Shown here piece by piece: positions 1 through 9,625 of a stretch of DNA of 64,000 nt (position 1 is the stretch's first letter; every line of letters begins with the position of its first letter). This DNA comes from Mycolicibacterium moriokaense (GTDB lineage Bacteria; Actinomycetota; Actinomycetes; Mycobacteriales; Mycobacteriaceae): assembly GCF_010726085.1 (NCBI RefSeq), contig NZ_AP022560.1, positions 4,030,001 through 4,094,000 of the forward strand, written 5' to 3'. Both the position numbers and the translations under genes were made by a program. The notes beneath the pieces are model-generated. The model worked only from the letters and a program-made list of their open reading frames with translations, was not told where the DNA came from and made no database searches.

Positions 1-547
1 TGATCGCGAGGAGGTCGTCGACGACGGCCAGCGTCAGCAGAAACGTGCGCAGCGCGGTCGGCAGGTGAGTCGACAGCACCGCCAGCACCGCCAACGCGAA
101 TGCGATGTCCGTGGCGATCGGTACCGCCCAGCCGTCGAGGTGCTCCGGCCTGCCGGCCGCAAGGTTGATTCCGATGTAGATCGCGGCCGGGACGACCATT
201 CCGCCGATGGCCGCTGCAATCGGCAGCGCAGCGCGGCGCGGATCACGCAAGTCGCCCGCGACGAATTCGCGTTTGAGTTCCAGTCCGACCACGAAGAAGA
301 AGATGGCCAGCAGTCCGTCGGCGGCCCAGGCCGATACGGACAAGTCGAGGTGCAACGCCTGCGGACCGATCGCGTACTCCGATGCGGCGCGGTAGGCGCC
401 GGACCACGGGGAGTTCGCCCAACCCAGCGCGAGCCCCGCGGCGGCCAGAAGCAGCAGTCCCCCAATGGTTTCTTTTCGCAGGATCTCGGAAAAACGTTGT
501 GTCTCCGACCATGATCCGCGCGTCAGCAATCGCAAAGGGGATGTCAT
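1..547 (-). CDS. nhaA: Na+/H+ antiporter NhaA, N-terminal part (runs off window start)
   Basis: Secondary Na+/H+ exchanger of the inner membrane. Reading the minus strand from the ATG at 547 gives about 182 residues that start [15 protein letters not shown] and stay open to base 1. Family features seen are the hydrophobic [19 protein letters not shown] segment, the [14 protein letters not shown] motif, [14 protein letters not shown], and at the very edge VVDDLLAI, whose Asp pair corresponds to the ion-binding aspartates of E. coli NhaA. The C-terminal half lies outside the window. It is transcribed away from the CBS/permease pair, across a 188-nt divergent gap. Confidence 0.93.
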   Translation of the reverse strand, partial: MTSPLRLLTRGSWSETQRFSEILRKETIGGLLLLAAAGLALGWANSPWSGAYRAASEYAIGPQALHLDLSVSAWAADGLLAIFFFVVGLELKREFVAGDLRDPRRAALPIAAAIGGMVVPAAIYIGINLAAGRPEHLDGWAVPIATDIAFALAVLAVLSTHLPTALRTFLLTLAVVDDLLAI

Positions 548-735
548 GGAATCCTCGGGTCTCGTCGTCGCGTCAGGGACTACGCCGACCAGGCTTCCCG
601 GCACTCCGGTGCCGAACCTACCAGCCCTGGGCAGTTGACAAGGAGCCGTGACGGTCCTCGGGGTAGGGTCCGTCCTGGTGCGCCGGGAAGTCTGGTCGGC
701 AATCGATGATTCGATTCGCGATCGGAGGACGCTGT

Positions 736-1179
736 ATGCACGCTGAGCAATTCGTCGAGGACTTTCCCGTCGTCACGGTCGACTCCACGGCGCTGGACGC
801 CGCACGCACACTCGCCGAGCACCGACTGCCCGGCATCGTCGTCACCGACACATCGGGTCACCCATACGCTGTACTGCCCGCATCGCAGGTCGTGCGCTTC
901 ATCGTGCCCACCTATGTCCAGGATGATCCGTCGCTCGCCGGTGTGATCGATGAGACGTGGGCGGACAAGGCCGCCGAGAAGCTTGCGGGCAAATCGGTGC
1001 GCGACGTCCTGCCCGAGCATCTCGAGGACATTCCCGCGGCCAACGCCGACGACACGATCATCGAGGTCGCCGCGCTCATGGCGCGGTTACACAGCCCCCT
1101 TGTCGCGGTCGTTAAGGACGGGCAACTGCAGGGCGTGATCACCGCGTCGCGTCTGCTGGCCGCCGCGATGGGCGTCTGA
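736..1179 (+). CDS. CBS-domain-pair protein
   Basis: A 147-residue cytosolic protein made of two CBS motifs, a module that usually binds adenine nucleotides and regulates a partner. The start at 736 is preferred over an in-frame ATG at 706 because a strong GGAGGA ribosome site sits at 724-729. The repeats are around [21 protein letters not shown] and [17 protein letters not shown]. Its stop lies 7 nt before the ArsB-like permease, so the two are one transcription unit and the CBS protein probably regulates that transporter. This pairing corresponds to the Rv2684/Rv2685 neighbourhood of M. tuberculosis; the exact ligand is unknown. Confidence 0.85.
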   Translation: MHAEQFVEDFPVVTVDSTALDAARTLAEHRLPGIVVTDTSGHPYAVLPASQVVRFIVPTYVQDDPSLAGVIDETWADKAAEKLAGKSVRDVLPEHLEDIPAANADDTIIEVAALMARLHSPLVAVVKDGQLQGVITASRLLAAAMGV

Positions 1180-1186
1180 CCGCGCG

Positions 1187-2476
1187 ATGGCCATACTCGC
1201 GGTCTCCATCTTCGTCGTCGCCTATGCGCTGATCGCCAGCGACAAGATCAACAAGACCCTCGTCGCACTGGTCGGCGCGGGCATCGTGCTCGCGCTCGGC
1301 ATCGTCGATGCCGACGGTGCCTTCTACAACGCCGAGACGGGAATCGATTGGAATGTCATCTTCCTGCTGTTCGGGATGATGATCATCGTCGGCGTGCTGC
1401 GCCAGACCGGGGTGTTCGAGTACGTCGCGATCTGGGCGGCCAAGCGTGCCGGAGGGTCGCCGCTGCGCATCATGATCCTGCTGACGCTCGTCACCGCGGT
1501 CGCGTCGGCGTTCCTGGACAACGTGACGACGGTCCTGCTGATCGCTCCGGTCACGCTGCTGGTGTGCGACCGGCTTCAGATCAACCCGGTGCCCTTCCTG
1601 ATCGCCGAGGTGCTCGCGTCGAACATCGGCGGGGCCGCCACTCTCGTCGGCGATCCACCGAACATCATCATCGCCAGCCGAGGCGGGCTGAGCTTCAACG
1701 ACTTCCTGATCCACATGACGCCGATCGTCGTCATCGTCATGGCCGCGTTCGTGGCGCTGATCCCGATCATCTTCCGCGGTTCCTTCGACGTCGATCCTGA
1801 TCGGGTGGCTGACGTGATGACGCTCAACGAGCGTGAAGCCATTCGCGATCCACGCCTGCTGATCAAGTGCGGTGTCGTGCTGGTCCTGGTGTTCGCAGGG
1901 TTCATCGCGCATTCGGCGATCCACGTGGAGCCGTCCATCGTGGCGCTGATCGGCGCGGGCGTCCTTGTCGTCATCTCGCGACTGGACCGCGAGGACTATC
2001 TGGCGAGCGTCGAATGGGAGACACTGCTGTTCTTCGCGGGCCTGTTCATCATGGTGGGTGCGCTGGTGAAAACCGGTGTCGTCGAACAACTCGCACGGTC
2101 GGCGGTCGAAGTCACCGGCGGTGATCCGCTCGCCACCGTGATGCTGATACTCGGGGTATCCGCGCCGGTCTCCGGGATCATCGACAACATTCCGTACGCC
2201 GCGACGATGACGCCCATCGTCGCCGAACTGTCCAACAGCTTGACCGATTTCGCCCATCCGCACGCACTGTGGTGGGCGCTGGCGCTCGGCGCGGATTTCG
2301 GCGGCAACCTGACCGCCGTCGGTGCCAGCGCCAACGTCGTCATGCTCGGAATCGCCCGTCGGGCAGGCAATCCGATCTCGTTCTGGGAGTTCACCCGCAA
2401 GGGATTCCTGATCACCGTCATCTCCGTTGCGCTCTCGGCGCTGTACCTGTGGCTGCGCTACTTCGTCTTCGGCTAG
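1187..2476 (+). CDS. ArsB/NhaD/CitM-type (ion transporter superfamily) permease
   Basis: A 429-residue polytopic membrane protein of the ion transporter (ArsB/SLC13/CitM) superfamily, with about ten hydrophobic segments. Conserved marks are [17 protein letters not shown] in the first half and [14 protein letters not shown] in the second, the inverted-repeat helix-break motifs, plus [14 protein letters not shown]. The M. tuberculosis relatives are named arsA/arsB1, but the sequence does not fix the substrate (arsenite, anion or Na+), and no arsR or arsC is nearby. It sits 7 nt after the CBS gene and is probably co-expressed with it. Confidence 0.85.
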   Translation: MAILAVSIFVVAYALIASDKINKTLVALVGAGIVLALGIVDADGAFYNAETGIDWNVIFLLFGMMIIVGVLRQTGVFEYVAIWAAKRAGGSPLRIMILLTLVTAVASAFLDNVTTVLLIAPVTLLVCDRLQINPVPFLIAEVLASNIGGAATLVGDPPNIIIASRGGLSFNDFLIHMTPIVVIVMAAFVALIPIIFRGSFDVDPDRVADVMTLNEREAIRDPRLLIKCGVVLVLVFAGFIAHSAIHVEPSIVALIGAGVLVVISRLDREDYLASVEWETLLFFAGLFIMVGALVKTGVVEQLARSAVEVTGGDPLATVMLILGVSAPVSGIIDNIPYAATMTPIVAELSNSLTDFAHPHALWWALALGADFGGNLTAVGASANVVMLGIARRAGNPISFWEFTRKGFLITVISVALSALYLWLRYFVFG

Positions 2477-2520
2477 TGGGCCCCTATCGGGCGCTGTGTT
2501 CGGTTACCGTCGAACCGCGA

Positions 2521-2885
2521 TGCTCGTCGAACGGCAGAACCTCATCGGGGCACCCGTCGAACAGGTGTGGGCCCGCGTAGTCACACCTGAAGGCATCAAC
2601 GACGAACTACGGCCGTGGATGACGATGTCAATGCCGCGCGGCGCGAAGGATCTGACCGTCGACACCATGCCAGTCGGCACGCCCGTCGGGCGCTGCTGGA
2701 TGCGGTTGTTCGGCGTGCTGCCGTTCGACTTCGACGACCTGACCGGCACGCTGCTACATCTCATCGACTCTGCGGTCAGGGCGTGGATTTGGCGCATTTC
2801 TAAGCCCTTAACGCAGAGTCAACGCGCGGGGACCTCAGCGGGTCAGCACTGCGACGCATTCCACATGATGCGTCAGCGGAAATGA
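2521..2885 (+). pseudogene. truncated SRPBCC/polyketide-cyclase-like gene
   Basis: The first 75 or so residues, starting MLVERQNLIGAPVEQVWARV and ending near LPFDFDDLT, look like the N-terminal half of an SRPBCC ligand-binding protein. After about base 2750 the translation no longer resembles the fold and runs antisense into the tail of the RNA methyltransferase gene on the other strand. The second half of the fold is missing. I read this as a gene cut off by deletion or frameshift, not a functional short protein. The first base of the remnant is only about 45 nt after the permease stop. Confidence 0.5.
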
Positions 2886-4040
2886 GTCGAACACGCGTAG
2901 CTCCTCGACCGCATACCCGTGCCCTCGGTAGAGGCCGACATCGCGGGCGAACGAGGCTGCCTCGCAACCGATGTGGATCACCCGTGGCACGTCGGCGTCG
3001 GCCAGCAGGTCGATCACCTCGCGGCCGGCACCGGTCCGCGGCGGGTCCAGCACCGCGACGTCAGGCCGGCGCCGCTGCGCCGTCAGCGCCCGCCGCACGG
3101 AATCGGTGACCACCGTGACCCAGCCCAGGTCCGCCAGCGCCGTGCGCGCCGACCGCGACGCCCCGCGGGACGTGTCGACGGTGACGACCTCCCCCGTCTC
3201 GCCGACGGCCTGCGCCAGCACCGCAGCGAAAACCCCTGCGCCGCCATATAAATCCCACGCGGTCATGCCCGGTTGCAGCTGGGCCCAGTCGGACACCAGA
3301 TCGCTGTACATCTGCGGGGCGTTGCGGTGTGCCTGCCAGAACGCCGTCACCGGCACCCGCCACACCCGCTCGCCGACCCGTTGCACCGCCTCGTACTGCC
3401 CCTCGATCACATGCGTGGTGGTCCTGCGGCCCACCCGGGGACCCGACTGCACGACGTGCCGTTCACCGTCGTCGTCGATCACCACGTGGACATGGGCGCC
3501 GTGAGGCCAGACCCAGTCGTGGATTCCGTCGAGCATGCCGGACGGCAGCTGCGCGCAATGCAGATCGGTGACCAACTCCGCGCTGTGATACCGATGGAAC
3601 CCGGCCCGGCCCTGCGGCGAGGTGTCCAGCCGCACGCGGGTCCGCCAGCCGGTGACGCCACCATCGCCGACCGGTTCGGCCGTCGCATCATTCTCGGCGC
3701 GCCATTCGTAGCCGCCCAGCCGGACCAGCTGGTTGGCGACCACCGCACCCTTCAGCCGCCGCACCGCCGTCGGCTCGGCGAACGCCATGTCGCAGCAGCC
3801 GGCACCGTCCACACCCGCGATCGGGCAGATCGAGTCGACCCGGTCCGCGGACGGCTCGATGACCTCGACCACGTCGGCGTGCCGGTATGACCCGTGATCG
3901 GACACCACGCGGGCCCGGACCGTCTCGCCGGGCAAGGCATAACGAACGAAGACCACCCGACCGTCATGGCGCGCGACACAGCTGCCGCCGTTCGCAGGCG
4001 GCCCCACGGTCAGCGTGAGTTCCGCAGACTCGTCGGTCAA
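2835..4040 (-). CDS. class I SAM-dependent RNA methyltransferase, TrmA/RlmD (RumA) family
   Basis: A 401-residue protein like M. tuberculosis Rv2689c, predicted to make 5-methyluridine in tRNA or rRNA. It has an N-terminal TRAM-like RNA-binding region (GGSCVARHDGRVVFVRYALP), a central domain, and a Rossmann methyltransferase with WDLYGGAGVFAAVL, the DPPRTGAG motif and IGCEAASFARDV carrying the expected catalytic Cys. The frame is open far upstream, but homology begins at a TTG at 4040. That TTG overlaps the TGA of the upstream transporter by 4 nt (TTGA), so translation is coupled. The substrate nucleotide is not deducible. Confidence 0.85.
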   Translation of the reverse strand: MTDESAELTLTVGPPANGGSCVARHDGRVVFVRYALPGETVRARVVSDHGSYRHADVVEVIEPSADRVDSICPIAGVDGAGCCDMAFAEPTAVRRLKGAVVANQLVRLGGYEWRAENDATAEPVGDGGVTGWRTRVRLDTSPQGRAGFHRYHSAELVTDLHCAQLPSGMLDGIHDWVWPHGAHVHVVIDDDGERHVVQSGPRVGRRTTTHVIEGQYEAVQRVGERVWRVPVTAFWQAHRNAPQMYSDLVSDWAQLQPGMTAWDLYGGAGVFAAVLAQAVGETGEVVTVDTSRGASRSARTALADLGWVTVVTDSVRRALTAQRRRPDVAVLDPPRTGAGREVIDLLADADVPRVIHIGCEAASFARDVGLYRGHGYAVEELRVFDSFPLTHHVECVAVLTR

Positions 4041-6034
4041 TCCAGAAAGCCTCTGCGTGCGTCGCCTGGAGCCGACTGTGGCTGCAACGTCTTGAGGCGC
4101 TCCGACGAACTCAACTGCCACGGGACCGATGTCACCATCACGTTCGGCTCGAACAGCAGCCTGCCCTTGAGCCGCAGCGCGCTCTGGTTGTGCAGCACCT
4201 GCTCCCACCAATGGCCGACGACGTATTCGGGAATGAACACCGTGACGACGGTACGCGGCGACTCCTTGCTGACACGCTTGACGTAGTCGAGCACGGGACG
4301 CGTGATCTCCCGGTACGGCGAGGCGATTACCTTCAACGGCACGCTGATGTCGCTGTTCTCCCATTTGTGCACCAGAGCACGGGTTTCCGCGTCGTCGACG
4401 CTGACGGTGATCGCCTCCAGCACGTCCGGTCGGGTGGCCCTGGCGTAAGCCAGTGCGCGCATCGTCGGCAGATGCAGCTTGGACACCAGCACGATCGCGT
4501 GGTTGCGACTGGGCAGCACCATGCCGTCGACCTCGGCGGCGGCCTGCTCCTCCAGTTCGCGCGCCACGGTGTCGTAGTGCTTCTGGATCAACTTCATGAT
4601 GACGAACAGTGCCGCCATCGCCAGGATCGCGATCCACGCACCGACGACGAACTTGGTTACCACCACGATGATCAAAACGGTTCCCGTACAGACGAATCCG
4701 ATGGTGTTGATCACCCGGGAGCGCTTCATCTTGCCACGCACGGCGGGTTCGGTCTCGGTGCGCAGCAGTCGGGTCCAGTGCCGAACCATGCCGATCTGGC
4801 TCAGCGTGAACGACACGAAGACCCCGACGATGTAGAGCTGGATCAGCGCGGTCACCTCGGCGCGGAACGCCATGACGAAGGCCACGGCGGACAGCGCCAG
4901 GAACAGGATGCCGTTCGAGAAGGCCAGCCGGTCGCCGCGCGTGTGCAGCTGCCGGGGCAGGTAACGGTCCTGCGCGAGAATCGAAGCCAACACGGGAAAC
5001 CCGTTGAATGCGGTGTTGGCCGCGAGTATCAGGATCAACGCCGTGACGCCGGCGATCAGATAGAGCCCGGTCGGAAAGTCGTGGAAGACCGCGTCCGCAA
5101 GCTGGGTGATGAGGGTCTTCTGGTGATAATCCGGCGGTGCACCGGACAACTGTGTCGCCGGATGCTCGACGATCTGCACGCCGGTTTCCTTGGCCAGCAT
5201 GATGATTCCCATGAACAGCGTCACCGAGATCACGCCCAGCAGGGCCAGCGTCGTCGCGGCATTGCGCGACTTGGGTTTCCGGAACGCGGGCACGCCGTTG
5301 CTGATGGCCTCGACCCCGGTCAACGCCGCACTGCCGGACGAGAAGGCGCGCGCGACAAGGAATACCAAGGCGAACCCGAGGACTTCGCCGTGGTCGGGGT
5401 GCATCTCGAAATCGGCCGACTCGGCCCTGAGCTCGGTGCCGAACACGAAGATCTGGAAGAATCCCCAGCCGAGCATGATGCCGACGCCGACCATGAACGC
5501 ATAGGTGGGAATGGCGAATGCCGTTCCGGACTCCCGGATTCCACGGAGGTTGATCGACGCCAGCAGCATGATCGCGATGACGGCGAACAACACCTTGTGC
5601 TGGTTGATGAACGGCACCGCCGACCCGATGTTCGACATTGCCGAGGACATCGACACCGCGACGGTCAACACGTAGTCGACCAGAAGCGCGCTGGCGACCG
5701 TCAGTCCCGCGGTCGGGCCGAGGTTGGTGGTGACGACCTCGTAGTCGCCGCCACCCGACGGGTACGCGTGCACGTTCTGCCGATAGCTGGCGATCACGAC
5801 CAGCATGACCCCCGCGACGGCCAACCCGATCCACGGCGTCATCGAGTAGGCCGTCAGTCCCGCCACCGACAGCACCAGGAAGATTTCCTCCGGTGCGTAG
5901 GCCACCGAGGACAACGCGTCGGAGGCGAACACGGGGAGGGCGATCCGCTTGGGCAGGAGCGTGTGCGACAGCTTGTCGCTGCGGAACGGCCTGCCGAGAA
6001 CCAACCGCCGCGTGACGGTCGAAAGCTTGGACAC
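4037..6034 (-). CDS. APC-superfamily permease (Rv2690c-like)
   Basis: A 665-residue membrane protein with about twelve transmembrane segments, an APC-type core (FASDALSSVAYAPEEIF, YPSGGGDYEVVT) and a roughly 180-residue cytosolic C-terminal region after KLIQKHYDTVARELEEQ. The frame continues upstream, but the family begins at a GTG at 6034 (VSKLS), next to a short gap shared with divergent ceoB. Pairing with the CeoB/CeoC K+-uptake regulators, and resemblance to KUP-like/APC potassium or amino-acid transporters, makes K+ or an amino acid the likely substrate; this is inference. Confidence 0.85.
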   Translation of the reverse strand: MSKLSTVTRRLVLGRPFRSDKLSHTLLPKRIALPVFASDALSSVAYAPEEIFLVLSVAGLTAYSMTPWIGLAVAGVMLVVIASYRQNVHAYPSGGGDYEVVTTNLGPTAGLTVASALLVDYVLTVAVSMSSAMSNIGSAVPFINQHKVLFAVIAIMLLASINLRGIRESGTAFAIPTYAFMVGVGIMLGWGFFQIFVFGTELRAESADFEMHPDHGEVLGFALVFLVARAFSSGSAALTGVEAISNGVPAFRKPKSRNAATTLALLGVISVTLFMGIIMLAKETGVQIVEHPATQLSGAPPDYHQKTLITQLADAVFHDFPTGLYLIAGVTALILILAANTAFNGFPVLASILAQDRYLPRQLHTRGDRLAFSNGILFLALSAVAFVMAFRAEVTALIQLYIVGVFVSFTLSQIGMVRHWTRLLRTETEPAVRGKMKRSRVINTIGFVCTGTVLIIVVVTKFVVGAWIAILAMAALFVIMKLIQKHYDTVARELEEQAAAEVDGMVLPSRNHAIVLVSKLHLPTMRALAYARATRPDVLEAITVSVDDAETRALVHKWENSDISVPLKVIASPYREITRPVLDYVKRVSKESPRTVVTVFIPEYVVGHWWEQVLHNQSALRLKGRLLFEPNVMVTSVPWQLSSSERLKTLQPQSAPGDARRGFLD

Positions 6035-6109
6035 GAGTGCCAAGACTAAGCCCAGCGGAGAATGGTTGTAGCGTTCCGTGTGCGCAGGTTCGACGGAAAG
6101 GACCTTCAG

Positions 6110-6784
6110 GTGCGAGTAGTGGTGATGGGATGCGGCCGTGTCGGCGCGTCGCTGTCGGACAGTCTGGCCCGCATCGGCCACGACGTCGCGGTCATCGACC
6201 GGGACAGCACCGCATTTCACCGCCTGTCACCCGAGTTTCCCGGCGAGCGGGTGCTCGGCATGGGCTTCGATCGCGACGTGCTGCTGCGGGCGGGCATCGA
6301 GGAGGCGGGCGCGTTCGCGGCGGTGTCCTCGGGCGATAACTCCAACATCATCTCGGCGCGGGTGGCGCGGGAGACGTTCGGCGTCGAGCGGGTGGTCGCC
6401 CGTATCTACGACGCCAAACGCGCCGCGGTCTACGAACGGCTGGGTATCCCGACGGTGGCCACGGTGCCGTGGACCACCGATCGGCTGCTCAACGTGTTGA
6501 CCCGCGAGACCGAGACCACCAAGTGGCGTGACCCGACGGGAAACGTCGGGGTCACCGAATTGGCGCTGCACGAGGGCTGGGTCGGCCGTCGGCTCACCGA
6601 GCTCGAGGCCGCGACCGGTGGCCGGGTGGCGTTCCTGCTCCGATTCGGCGCGGGTCTGCTGCCCGACGCGAAAACCGTGATCCAGGCCAGCGATCAGGTG
6701 TACATGGCCGCGATCGCCGGGCACATCGCCGAGGCGCTGGCCATCGCGGCGCTGCCGCCGAGCGAGGACCTCGAAGCGCAATGA
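6110..6784 (+). CDS. ceoB: TrkA-family K+ uptake regulator CeoB
   Basis: A 224-residue cytosolic regulatory subunit with an N-terminal RCK (TrkA-N) NAD-binding domain (VVVMGCGRVGASL, VIDRDS) and a C-terminal TrkA-C domain. The GTG at 6110 is chosen because GGAAAGGA lies 7 nt upstream and because the protein then starts like its M. tuberculosis relative; an ATG at 6062 would add 16 unconserved residues. The stop overlaps the ATG of ceoC by 4 nt (ATGA). The pair senses NAD(H)/NAD+ or related ligands and gates K+ uptake. The divergent APC permease may be the membrane partner. Confidence 0.9.
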   Translation: MRVVVMGCGRVGASLSDSLARIGHDVAVIDRDSTAFHRLSPEFPGERVLGMGFDRDVLLRAGIEEAGAFAAVSSGDNSNIISARVARETFGVERVVARIYDAKRAAVYERLGIPTVATVPWTTDRLLNVLTRETETTKWRDPTGNVGVTELALHEGWVGRRLTELEAATGGRVAFLLRFGAGLLPDAKTVIQASDQVYMAAIAGHIAEALAIAALPPSEDLEAQ

Positions 6785-7446
6785 GAGTCGCCATCGCCGG
6801 AGCCGGCGCGGTCGGCCGCTCCATCGCCCGTGAGCTCGTCGAAAGCCACGAGGTCACGCTGCTCGAACGCAATCCCGACCACATCGACGTCGACGCGATC
6901 CCCGCCGCGCAGTGGCGCCTCGGCGACGCGTGTGAGCTGACCATGCTGGAGTCGGTGAAGCTCGAGGAGTTCGACGTCGTGATCGCCGCGACGGGTGACG
7001 ACAAGGTCAACGTGGTGGTGAGCCTGTTGGCGAAGACCGAGTTCGCCGTCCCACGCGTGGTGGCCCGCGTCAACGACCCCCGCAACGAGTGGCTGTTCGA
7101 CGAGAACTGGGGCGTCGACGTCGCCGTGTCCACCCCGCGCATGTTGGCCTCACTGGTGGAGGAGGCCGTCGCCGTCGGCGATCTGGTGCGGCTGATGGAG
7201 TTCCGCAAGGGTCAGGCGAATCTGGTGGAGATCACCCTGCCCGACGACACGCCGTGGGGCGGCAAGCCCGTCAAACGCCTCGACCTCCCCCGCGACGCCA
7301 CGCTGGTGACGATTCTGCGTGGCCCACGGGTGATCGTGCCCGAGGGCGACGAACCGCTCGAGGGCGGCGATGAGCTGCTCTTCGTGGCGGTCACCGAGGT
7401 CGAGGAACGACTGCAGCAGCTGCTGCTGAACCCCGAGCAGCGCTGA
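6781..7446 (+). CDS. ceoC: TrkA-family K+ uptake regulator CeoC
   Basis: A 221-residue second RCK protein, starting MRVAIAGAGAVGRSIARELV with the GxGxxG dinucleotide motif, acidic LLERNPDHID at the end of strand two, and a C-terminal TrkA-C domain (LPDDTPWGGKPVKRLDLP). It overlaps ceoB by 4 nt and probably forms a hetero-oligomeric ring with it. Same order and size as Rv2691/Rv2692 of M. tuberculosis. It converges on the MFS exporter with only 3 nt between stops. Confidence 0.9.
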   Translation: MRVAIAGAGAVGRSIARELVESHEVTLLERNPDHIDVDAIPAAQWRLGDACELTMLESVKLEEFDVVIAATGDDKVNVVVSLLAKTEFAVPRVVARVNDPRNEWLFDENWGVDVAVSTPRMLASLVEEAVAVGDLVRLMEFRKGQANLVEITLPDDTPWGGKPVKRLDLPRDATLVTILRGPRVIVPEGDEPLEGGDELLFVAVTEVEERLQQLLLNPEQR

Positions 7447-7449
7447 CGC

Positions 7450-8907
7450 TCAATCGGTATAGGCAGGCGGCGGCGTGGCCCTGTCGTGACACCGTGCCGT
7501 CGACTCCGCGGAGACGCGCGCGACATCGTATTGCTGGTTGCGGATGCCCACCGCCGAGATCACCCCGGCGAGGACGAACAGCACCGCCGTCACCAGCATG
7601 GCCTGTCTGAAACCGTCGAAATCGACTGCGCCACCGATGATTACGCCGGTGAACGCGATCGCGATCAGACCCGCGATCCGCGACAGTGCATTGTTGACCG
7701 CCGAACCGACTCCACTCTGCGCGGGCTCGACCGCCGCCAGGATCGCCGCGGTGAGCGGCGACACCGTCACCGTCAGCCCAAGACCGAATATCACCAGCCC
7801 GGGCAGCATCTGCGTCCAGAAATCGAACGGTTCGGCCGCCCCGGCCATCAACAGGTAGCCGACCGCCGCGATCAACGGGCCGACCGCCATGAACAGTCGC
7901 GGGCCGTGTGCGCCCGCCAGCATGCCGAACCGGCGGGCCAGCAGGAACGACAACACCGGGACCGGCAGGCTGGCCAGTCCCGCCTGCGTTGCCGACAACC
8001 CGGCCGTCTCCTGCAGGAACAGCCCCACGACGAGCATGCCGAGTGACACGCCGGCGTAGAGGAACACCGTCGAGGCGTTCCCGACGGCGAAATTGCGGGC
8101 CGCGAAGATCTGCAGCGGCATCATCGGCTCGGGGGTGCGCCACTCCCACAGTGGGAACGCGATCAGGCACGCGGTCCCGACCGCCAGACCGACCACGACC
8201 GCCGGATGCGAAAAGCCCAGGCGCTGGCTTTCGATAAGGGCGTAGACGACGCCGGTGAGGCCGACGGCGTTCAGCGTCGCCCCCACAACGTCGACGCGGG
8301 CCGGCCGATCCGCGGTGGCGAACTCACCCTCCGGCAGCCGGGTCGTGAGGTAGAGCGTGATCGCCAGCGGAACGAGGTTGACCGCGAAGATCCACCGCCA
8401 GTTCAGCGCGTCAACCAACACCCCGCCCAGCAGGGGCCCGACCACGAAAGCCGTTCCGGTCCAAGCGGTCCAGGTCCCGATCGCGCGGGCCTGGGCCGCG
8501 CCGGAGAAGCGCGCGTTGATCATCGCGAGCGAACTGGGTACCAGGAACGCCGCGCCGATGCCCTGTAGGCAACGCGCGGCGACGAGCACCCAGCCGGTGG
8601 GCGCGACGGCACACAACACCGACGACACCGCGAACACCGCCAGCCCCATGCGCAGCACCGCGAGCCGGCCGAACTGATCGGAGATGGCGCCCGCGACGAG
8701 GATCAGCGCGCCGAGGGTGAGCAGATAGCCGTCCACCACCCACTGCTGAAGCGCAAGGCCCGCCAGGCTCTGGTGCGCAAAGTCCCGCCCGATGGCGGGT
8801 AACGCCAGATTGACCACGGATCCGTCGAGAAACGCGACGAACGAGGCCAGCACGGCGACCGCGACGAGCGTTCTGTCGGTGCTTGGGTTGTCGTTCTCAG
8901 TGGGCAT
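7450..8907 (-). CDS. MFS transporter, DHA2 (EmrB/QacA) drug-exporter family
   Basis: A 485-residue major-facilitator protein with about fourteen transmembrane helices. It begins MPTENDNPSTDRTLV and carries motif D1-like LDGSVVNLALPAIGRDF, the motif A region DQFGRLAVLRMG and motif C-like GTAFVVGPLLGGVLVD, all typical of H+-coupled multidrug exporters. The start at 8907 overlaps the end of the DUF3159 gene by 11 nt; longer upstream reading frames have no homology. M. tuberculosis lacks a transporter at this point in the order as I remember it, so it may be an insertion. The substrate is unknown. Confidence 0.85.
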   Translation of the reverse strand: MPTENDNPSTDRTLVAVAVLASFVAFLDGSVVNLALPAIGRDFAHQSLAGLALQQWVVDGYLLTLGALILVAGAISDQFGRLAVLRMGLAVFAVSSVLCAVAPTGWVLVAARCLQGIGAAFLVPSSLAMINARFSGAAQARAIGTWTAWTGTAFVVGPLLGGVLVDALNWRWIFAVNLVPLAITLYLTTRLPEGEFATADRPARVDVVGATLNAVGLTGVVYALIESQRLGFSHPAVVVGLAVGTACLIAFPLWEWRTPEPMMPLQIFAARNFAVGNASTVFLYAGVSLGMLVVGLFLQETAGLSATQAGLASLPVPVLSFLLARRFGMLAGAHGPRLFMAVGPLIAAVGYLLMAGAAEPFDFWTQMLPGLVIFGLGLTVTVSPLTAAILAAVEPAQSGVGSAVNNALSRIAGLIAIAFTGVIIGGAVDFDGFRQAMLVTAVLFVLAGVISAVGIRNQQYDVARVSAESTARCHDRATPPPAYTD

Positions 8908-9625
8908 CGGGCTGCGCCACGCCCGGATTCTGCTGCGGCGCGTCGTCCGCGTGGGCCTCCTCGGCCTCGTCGTCGTGCGCATGTCCGTGGACATCTCCGT
9001 GGATCGCACGCTGCGCCGAGCGAATTGCCAGATAGGTCACCAGCGCGGCGGCCGCCGTCAGCGGCCAGCCCATCGAGATGCGGGCCACGCCGAGCCAGCC
9101 CGTCTGGTCGGCGTCATAGAGATGGTGCTGCACGACGAACCGGGAGGCGAAGACGAGCACCCACACCACCGTCGCGATGTCGAACGCCAGCACCGCCTTG
9201 CGCACGCCGCGCCACTCGCGGTCGTGGTCGTTGACCCAACCCCAGATGTACCCGACGATCGGCCGGCGCAGCAGCACCGACAGGGTGAAGACCAACGCCC
9301 ATGCCAACGAGGACCAGATGCCGAGCAGGAAGTAGCCCTTGGACTCGCCGGTGAAGTAGGCGATCAGCGCGCAGATTCCGACGCCGATGAAGCCGGAGAT
9401 GGCCGGCTGGGTGGATTCGTGGCGCACCAGTCGCCAGACGAGGATGACGGCGGCCACACCCAGCGCCGCGGCGATGGCCGAGGTGAGCCCGAACAACTGC
9501 GATACCGGAACGAACGCCACCACCGGCAGCGACGAATAGATCAGACCGCTGATGCCGCCCATTTGCTCGAGGACGGCGTGTGCCTTGCTGGAACGCTTCC
9601 CCGGCTCAGCTCCGGGGTCACTCAC
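8897..9625 (-). CDS. DUF3159 membrane protein (Rv2693c-like)
   Basis: A 242-residue integral membrane protein with about six hydrophobic segments and a His/Asp-rich C-terminal tail (GDVHGHAHDDEAEE). It matches the conserved actinobacterial DUF3159 family. The start is a GTG at 9625 that overlaps the TGA of the OB-fold gene by 4 nt (GTGA). Function is unknown. Conserved linkage to the small OB-fold protein suggests they act together; the His-rich tail could bind metal, but that is only suggestive. Confidence 0.85.
   Translation of the reverse strand: MSDPGAEPGKRSSKAHAVLEQMGGISGLIYSSLPVVAFVPVSQLFGLTSAIAAALGVAAVILVWRLVRHESTQPAISGFIGVGICALIAYFTGESKGYFLLGIWSSLAWALVFTLSVLLRRPIVGYIWGWVNDHDREWRGVRKAVLAFDIATVVWVLVFASRFVVQHHLYDADQTGWLGVARISMGWPLTAAAALVTYLAIRSAQRAIHGDVHGHAHDDEAEEAHADDAPQQNPGVAQPDAH

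Noticed and set aside
2835..5834. A 999-codon open frame on the minus strand through the RNA methyltransferase and the transporter gene
   Set aside because: Only the last 401 codons match a family; the upstream part is a shadow frame of the APC permease. The 4-nt TTGA overlap explains the junction.
4190..6049. A 619-codon plus-strand frame opposite the APC permease
   Set aside because: Composition is a repetitive Asp/Arg/His/Gln shadow; the minus-strand transporter explains the DNA.
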